This document shows positions 61,063 to 64,000 of a stretch of DNA of 64,000 nt, in pieces (within the stretch, counting starts at the first letter, position 1; each line of letters begins with the position of its first letter). The notes below the pieces were generated by a model. That model did not search any database. It was given only the letters and a program-made list of their open reading frames with translations, and was not told the origin of the DNA. Both the position numbers and the translations under genes were made by a program. The stretch lies in NCBI GenBank assembly GCA_025699025.1, contig JAILWJ010000002.1:248001-312000 (forward strand), given 5' to 3'. The DNA is from Nitrosarchaeum sp. (lineage in GTDB: Archaea > Thermoproteota > Nitrososphaeria > Nitrososphaerales > Nitrosopumilaceae).

Positions 61063-62291
61063 TGTACTCTGTCTCTTTCTAGTGTTGACGCTATTGCATC
61101 CAAAGCTTGAGTTGTCATGTACAGATCTGGATAATTTGTGCTGGATTCCACAGTAGACAAAATTGCACTGTATCCTATTTTTACTCTTGTCACTTTACTT
61201 GGTATCATTTTTGAATTTTCTCTTAATCTTGAAATTTCTCTATGCATCCTATGCATAATTCTTAGTATTTTAAAATTAATTGAATACTTTCCAATAAATC
61301 CACCTTTAAACGAAAATAATAGACCTTGAATCATTTTTCCCATCGAGGATTTTTCCCATCTCAACAATAATCCTTCCCTGTATTGCTGATTTAATATCAA
61401 TATTGTATTCTCTATTCTTGATTTGTCTACATAACTGCTGTAAATACAATATAAAAAAATTGCAAATGCATATGTTGCAGTTAGGTATAAAGCAAAATTT
61501 AATCCACTATTGTCCCACTTAAATTCGCCTGTGTTTTTTTGATTGTTTAACAACCATCTTACTCCATCGTGTATTGATTTTTCAAGTTCTCTATTTTGAA
61601 TTATTTCATTACACTTGTGCAAATAATACAAAGTAACTGATTGATAATGAATACATGGAACATCTAAATGATGCTTGTATGGGTATTGAACAACTTTACT
61701 TCCATACGGAAATCCACCGTCCTCTTTTTGTTGTGAAATAATATTTTTTATTCCTCTTTTGGCTGCCTCTATGAATTCCTGAGCATTCTGTTTTGTTCCG
61801 TATTTTATTAAAAATGCCGATACCATTGCATCCGCATTTAACACATCTGCATGATAATACTCTGATTTTTTAAAATGACCATTTTTAATTTCTTGTTTTA
61901 TTAAAAAATTAGCCGTTTTGGATAATACCTCTTCTGGAATTTTTATGTCTGGAAGTTCTTCGGTTACTTCAAGCAAAGTTAATCCGCATATGGACGTGAA
62001 CACTGAAGATGGATTATCATAATTTACATGTGTTTCGTTCCATGACCCGTCTTCGTTTTGTTTAGTTATGATCCAATTTGTGATTTTTTCAATTGTATCT
62101 CTGTAATTTTTTTTATTTAATTTCTGCATTTTTATTAGTGCAGAGCATAATTCCGCAGTTGTTCTTGTTCTAACAACGCCTGTGAATTTATCCTCTAAAA
62201 ATGCCATACCATCATCTAGCTTTAGATGTTGCATTGTTTCATTTAGTGAATTCAAAAATATTTTTTCAATTTGGTTTTTAATTTCTACCAT
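61059..62291 (-). CDS. Alpha/alpha-toroid protein (prenyltransferase/squalene-cyclase-like repeats)
   Basis: 410 aa. Repeats of the type WIITKQNEDGSWNET, ISQQKEDGGFPYG and LLNNQKNTGEFKW (about 90, 195, 265) are QW-like motifs of alpha-toroid enzymes. The catalytic DxDD of squalene-hopene cyclases is not seen. In bacteria a heparinase-like alpha-toroid protein holds this place in the operon, so it may bind or cleave the glycan. It is bounded by tight junctions on both sides. Confidence 0.65.
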   Translation of the reverse strand: MVEIKNQIEKIFLNSLNETMQHLKLDDGMAFLEDKFTGVVRTRTTAELCSALIKMQKLNKKNYRDTIEKITNWIITKQNEDGSWNETHVNYDNPSSVFTSICGLTLLEVTEELPDIKIPEEVLSKTANFLIKQEIKNGHFKKSEYYHADVLNADAMVSAFLIKYGTKQNAQEFIEAAKRGIKNIISQQKEDGGFPYGSKVVQYPYKHHLDVPCIHYQSVTLYYLHKCNEIIQNRELEKSIHDGVRWLLNNQKNTGEFKWDNSGLNFALYLTATYAFAIFLYCIYSSYVDKSRIENTILILNQQYREGLLLRWEKSSMGKMIQGLLFSFKGGFIGKYSINFKILRIMHRMHREISRLRENSKMIPSKVTRVKIGYSAILSTVESSTNYPDLYMTTQALDAIASTLERDRVQ

Positions 62292-62293
62292 GC

Positions 62294-63454
62294 TTATTCC
62301 TCTAGAAATGCAAAATGGTTTTGTTTCATTAAAAACGCACGTCCATTTTTTTTATATGCTTCCATTAGTTCTTGATCTTTTAATAACATGGCAATTTTCT
62401 CGGCCAATTTATCGTGTTTACCTTCTACCAACATGCCTGCACTTGCATCTGATAGGACTCTTTTTAGCTCATCTGATGTCCCATATGCAATTATTGGTAT
62501 TTCACATGCAAGATATTCAAATGTCTTAGTTGGTATTGCATATGCCAATTTTTTGTTATCTGCAAGCGGAACAATTCCAATCATTGATTTTGAAAGAATG
62601 GTGGGTATCTGCTCCCTAGACACTGGTTTATGCATGAAAATATTCTGATTTAATTTCAATTCTTCAATATCTCTCCTGATTTTATCTTCCTCATCTCCAC
62701 CGCCATAAATCTCAAGTCTTATTTTTGGCCATTCTTTTACCAAAATTGAAACTGCATGGATTAGTTTTGTCAGGTTTTGTGCCGTACCGATATTTCCTAT
62801 GTATACAAGTTCATTTTCAATCTTGTTTTGTATCTTTCTAAACTCTACTAGATTGACATTAAATGGAACGTATTTGATTTTTTTTTGTGGATGCTCTTCT
62901 GATAGCTTTTTCTGAATATACATACTATTTGTGATTATTATTTCCGAGTTAACCAAACAATACTTTTCAAATTTTTTTAAACATGAAATTATGAATTTGT
63001 TTTTGATAAAACCCAATGATACGGCCGCATCTATCCAAAAATCTCTCATATCTATGATTGTTTTTTTTCTAAACATTCTTGAAACTAATGTTGAAATTAA
63101 CAGTGTAGGGGGTGGATTTGTCACAATCACTACTGTATCCCCTCTAATTCTTCTCATCAAGTATAATGATGACAAAATTGAATGAAACGTGTAATACATG
63201 ATCCGTTGTAATAGTGTTGGAGATTTTTTTCTTGGCTGGTATGTCCAAATTCTGTGTACTGCAATCCCGTTCAAATCTTCATGTTGAATTATTTTATTTG
63301 ATAATGGAAATTTTGTAAAAGGATATGTTGGTGGCGAACAGATCACTTCCACCTGAGATGATCTTTGCAGTTCTCTAGCCATTTCATATATTCTTGATGC
63401 TCCTCCAACTGCCTCTGGAGGAAAATTTTGTGTAACTATGACAATTTTTTTCAA
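62294..63454 (-). CDS. GT4-family glycosyltransferase
   Basis: 386 aa starting at a TTG (63454), followed by KKIVIVTQNFPPEAVGGASRIYEMA. VYIGNIGTAQNLTKLIHAV, PVSREQIPTILSKSMIGIVPL and TKTFEYLACEIPIIAYGTSDEL give the GT-B nucleotide-sugar site. First gene of the operon; the TATA box at 63474-63482 is 24 bp before the TTG, so the message is leaderless. Confidence 0.9.
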   Translation of the reverse strand: MKKIVIVTQNFPPEAVGGASRIYEMARELQRSSQVEVICSPPTYPFTKFPLSNKIIQHEDLNGIAVHRIWTYQPRKKSPTLLQRIMYYTFHSILSSLYLMRRIRGDTVVIVTNPPPTLLISTLVSRMFRKKTIIDMRDFWIDAAVSLGFIKNKFIISCLKKFEKYCLVNSEIIITNSMYIQKKLSEEHPQKKIKYVPFNVNLVEFRKIQNKIENELVYIGNIGTAQNLTKLIHAVSILVKEWPKIRLEIYGGGDEEDKIRRDIEELKLNQNIFMHKPVSREQIPTILSKSMIGIVPLADNKKLAYAIPTKTFEYLACEIPIIAYGTSDELKRVLSDASAGMLVEGKHDKLAEKIAMLLKDQELMEAYKKNGRAFLMKQNHFAFLEE

Positions 63455-63473
63455 TAAGCCATATGTAATTCTT

Positions 63474-63482
63474 TTATATATA
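63474..63482 (-). promoter_or_regulatory. TATA box of the minus-strand GT4/toroid/AsnB operon
   Basis: TTATATATA on both strands (read TATATATAA on the minus strand) is centred 24 bp from the TTG at 63454. Genes 63454 down to 55805 follow with gaps of 2-18 bp or 4-bp overlaps, so this single promoter probably drives all five. Confidence 0.55.
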
Positions 63483-63568
63483 ATCCAAATAATAATTTTT
63501 AGTGACTAATTGTAATTAATTCATTTTTACATTGTACTATTTTTAAGAAAATCTGTTCATAATACTTC

Positions 63569-64000
63569 TTAATTTTCCCAATTAATTTTGTAAACAACAG
63601 TTCCAGTGTTATTTGACTTGAAAATCATTTCAAAATTATTTGGTATTTTTATATTTTTTGGATCTTCTAAAACTTTTAATTCTAAGATCTGTGTTTCATT
63701 TTTTATCTTTTCATCTATCAATTCTTCTTTTATTGGCGTATAAATCAAATAATTTGGTACTTTCTCATATTTGTTAAATTTGTCTGCAGGAGTACTAAGT
63801 ACGTTAGACGCATACAATTCAAATGGAGTCCAATTTTCCCTTGTAACGTATTCAATTATGGATTCTCCTTTAACACCTTCAGTAAAAAAAGCATATACTG
63901 TTTTAGCATTTGTATAATATGAATATGCCACATTATTTGACATAATATAACTTTCTTCAATATTTTGTTCTTCTTTTAGAATTTCTGATATCTGTTTTAT
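63569..64000 (-). CDS. C-terminal part of a probable membrane glycosyltransferase (partial at right edge)
   Basis: The frame is open for 19 codons upstream of the first ATG (63943) up to base 64000, so the N-terminal part lies outside the window. The visible 143 residues (KQISEILKEEQNI, ESYIMSNNVAYSYYTNAKTVY) resemble the soluble C-terminal domain of GT39/PMT-type or ArnT-like enzymes, where the sequence after the last helix reads AYxYYTxxK. Strand-rich C-terminus (GTVVYKINWEN). Assignment is by pattern only. Confidence 0.5.
   Translation of the reverse strand: MKQISEILKEEQNIEESYIMSNNVAYSYYTNAKTVYAFFTEGVKGESIIEYVTRENWTPFELYASNVLSTPADKFNKYEKVPNYLIYTPIKEELIDEKIKNETQILELKVLEDPKNIKIPNNFEMIFKSNNTGTVVYKINWEN

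Noticed and set aside
1-64000. CRISPR arrays, transposases, integrases or rRNA genes
   Set aside because: Read for regular short repeats with spacers, DDE or tyrosine recombinase motifs and conserved rRNA stretches; none seen. Repeats found are isolated (45-bp pair, short palindromes).

Overview
The window looks like chromosomal DNA of a marine-type ammonia-oxidising archaeon (Nitrososphaerota/Thaumarchaeota, Nitrosopumilus-like). Reasons: low GC; archaeal TATA boxes about 24-28 bp before leaderless starts; a 4-hydroxybutyryl-CoA dehydratase next to an ADP-forming acyl-CoA synthetase (the thaumarchaeal 3-hydroxypropionate/4-hydroxybutyrate carbon-fixation cycle); archaeal signal peptidase with His in place of the general-base Lys; and many small zinc-ribbon proteins. 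No rRNA, CRISPR array, transposase or integrase was seen. Two tRNA genes are present (Val-TAC, Ala-CGC). Assignments come from reading the sequence; no database search was run.

Layout. 1-3.5 kb: an A-rich accessory segment with a protein carrying two GHKL ATPase domains (cut by the left edge), a beta-type DNA methyltransferase facing it, and a ribbon-helix-helix regulator behind a striking inverted-repeat operator. 3.5-10.3 kb: a degraded zinc-finger remnant, an orphan membrane histidine kinase, a small methyltransferase with a cysteine-rich microprotein, branched-chain aminotransferase, aspartate kinase and a GT-B glycosyltransferase. 10.4-12 kb: tRNA-Val, then a bicarbonate transporter SbtA translationally coupled to its PII-like partner SbtB. 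12.1-15.8 kb: arsenic/redox cluster (HxlR regulator, ArsM, thioredoxin-type ArsC, aquaporin, CcdA-like thiol transporter, YHS microprotein, thioredoxin-like protein). 15.8-19 kb: small proteins, a radical SAM enzyme, a wHTH regulator, an RNase HI-like protein. 19-22.7 kb: 4-hydroxybutyrate activation and dehydration. 22.7-26 kb: signal peptidase, thioredoxin and a run of zinc-ribbon proteins, then tRNA-Ala.

26.6-64 kb is one long surface-glycan locus. It starts with a membrane glycosyltransferase and a phosphoglucose/phosphomannose isomerase, followed by GT2 transferases, UDP-ManNAcA synthesis (WecB/WecC), a nonulosonic-acid (sialic/legionaminic-like) set (NeuA-, NeuB-, NeuC-like, acetyltransferase, dehydratase, aminotransferase, amidotransferase, several Gfo/Idh and SDR enzymes), GDP-sugar genes (Gmd, C-methyltransferase-like, epimerase), CDP-sugar genes (RfbF, RfbG), a flippase, two FkbM methyltransferases, and a five-gene minus-strand operon (GT4, alpha/alpha-toroid protein, bi-domain oxidoreductase, AsnB, GT4). 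It runs off the right edge in a probable membrane glycosyltransferase. Genes there switch strand often and several pairs overlap tail to tail, as expected of a mosaic, frequently exchanged cell-surface locus.

Most worth a second look: the double-GHKL ATPase/DNA methyltransferase/RHH island, the NeuB homologue that lacks its C-terminal SAF domain inside an otherwise nearly complete nonulosonic-acid set, the arsenic cluster with its own redox supply, SbtAB in an archaeal autotroph, and a palindrome-rich non-coding segment at 7.68-7.82 kb.
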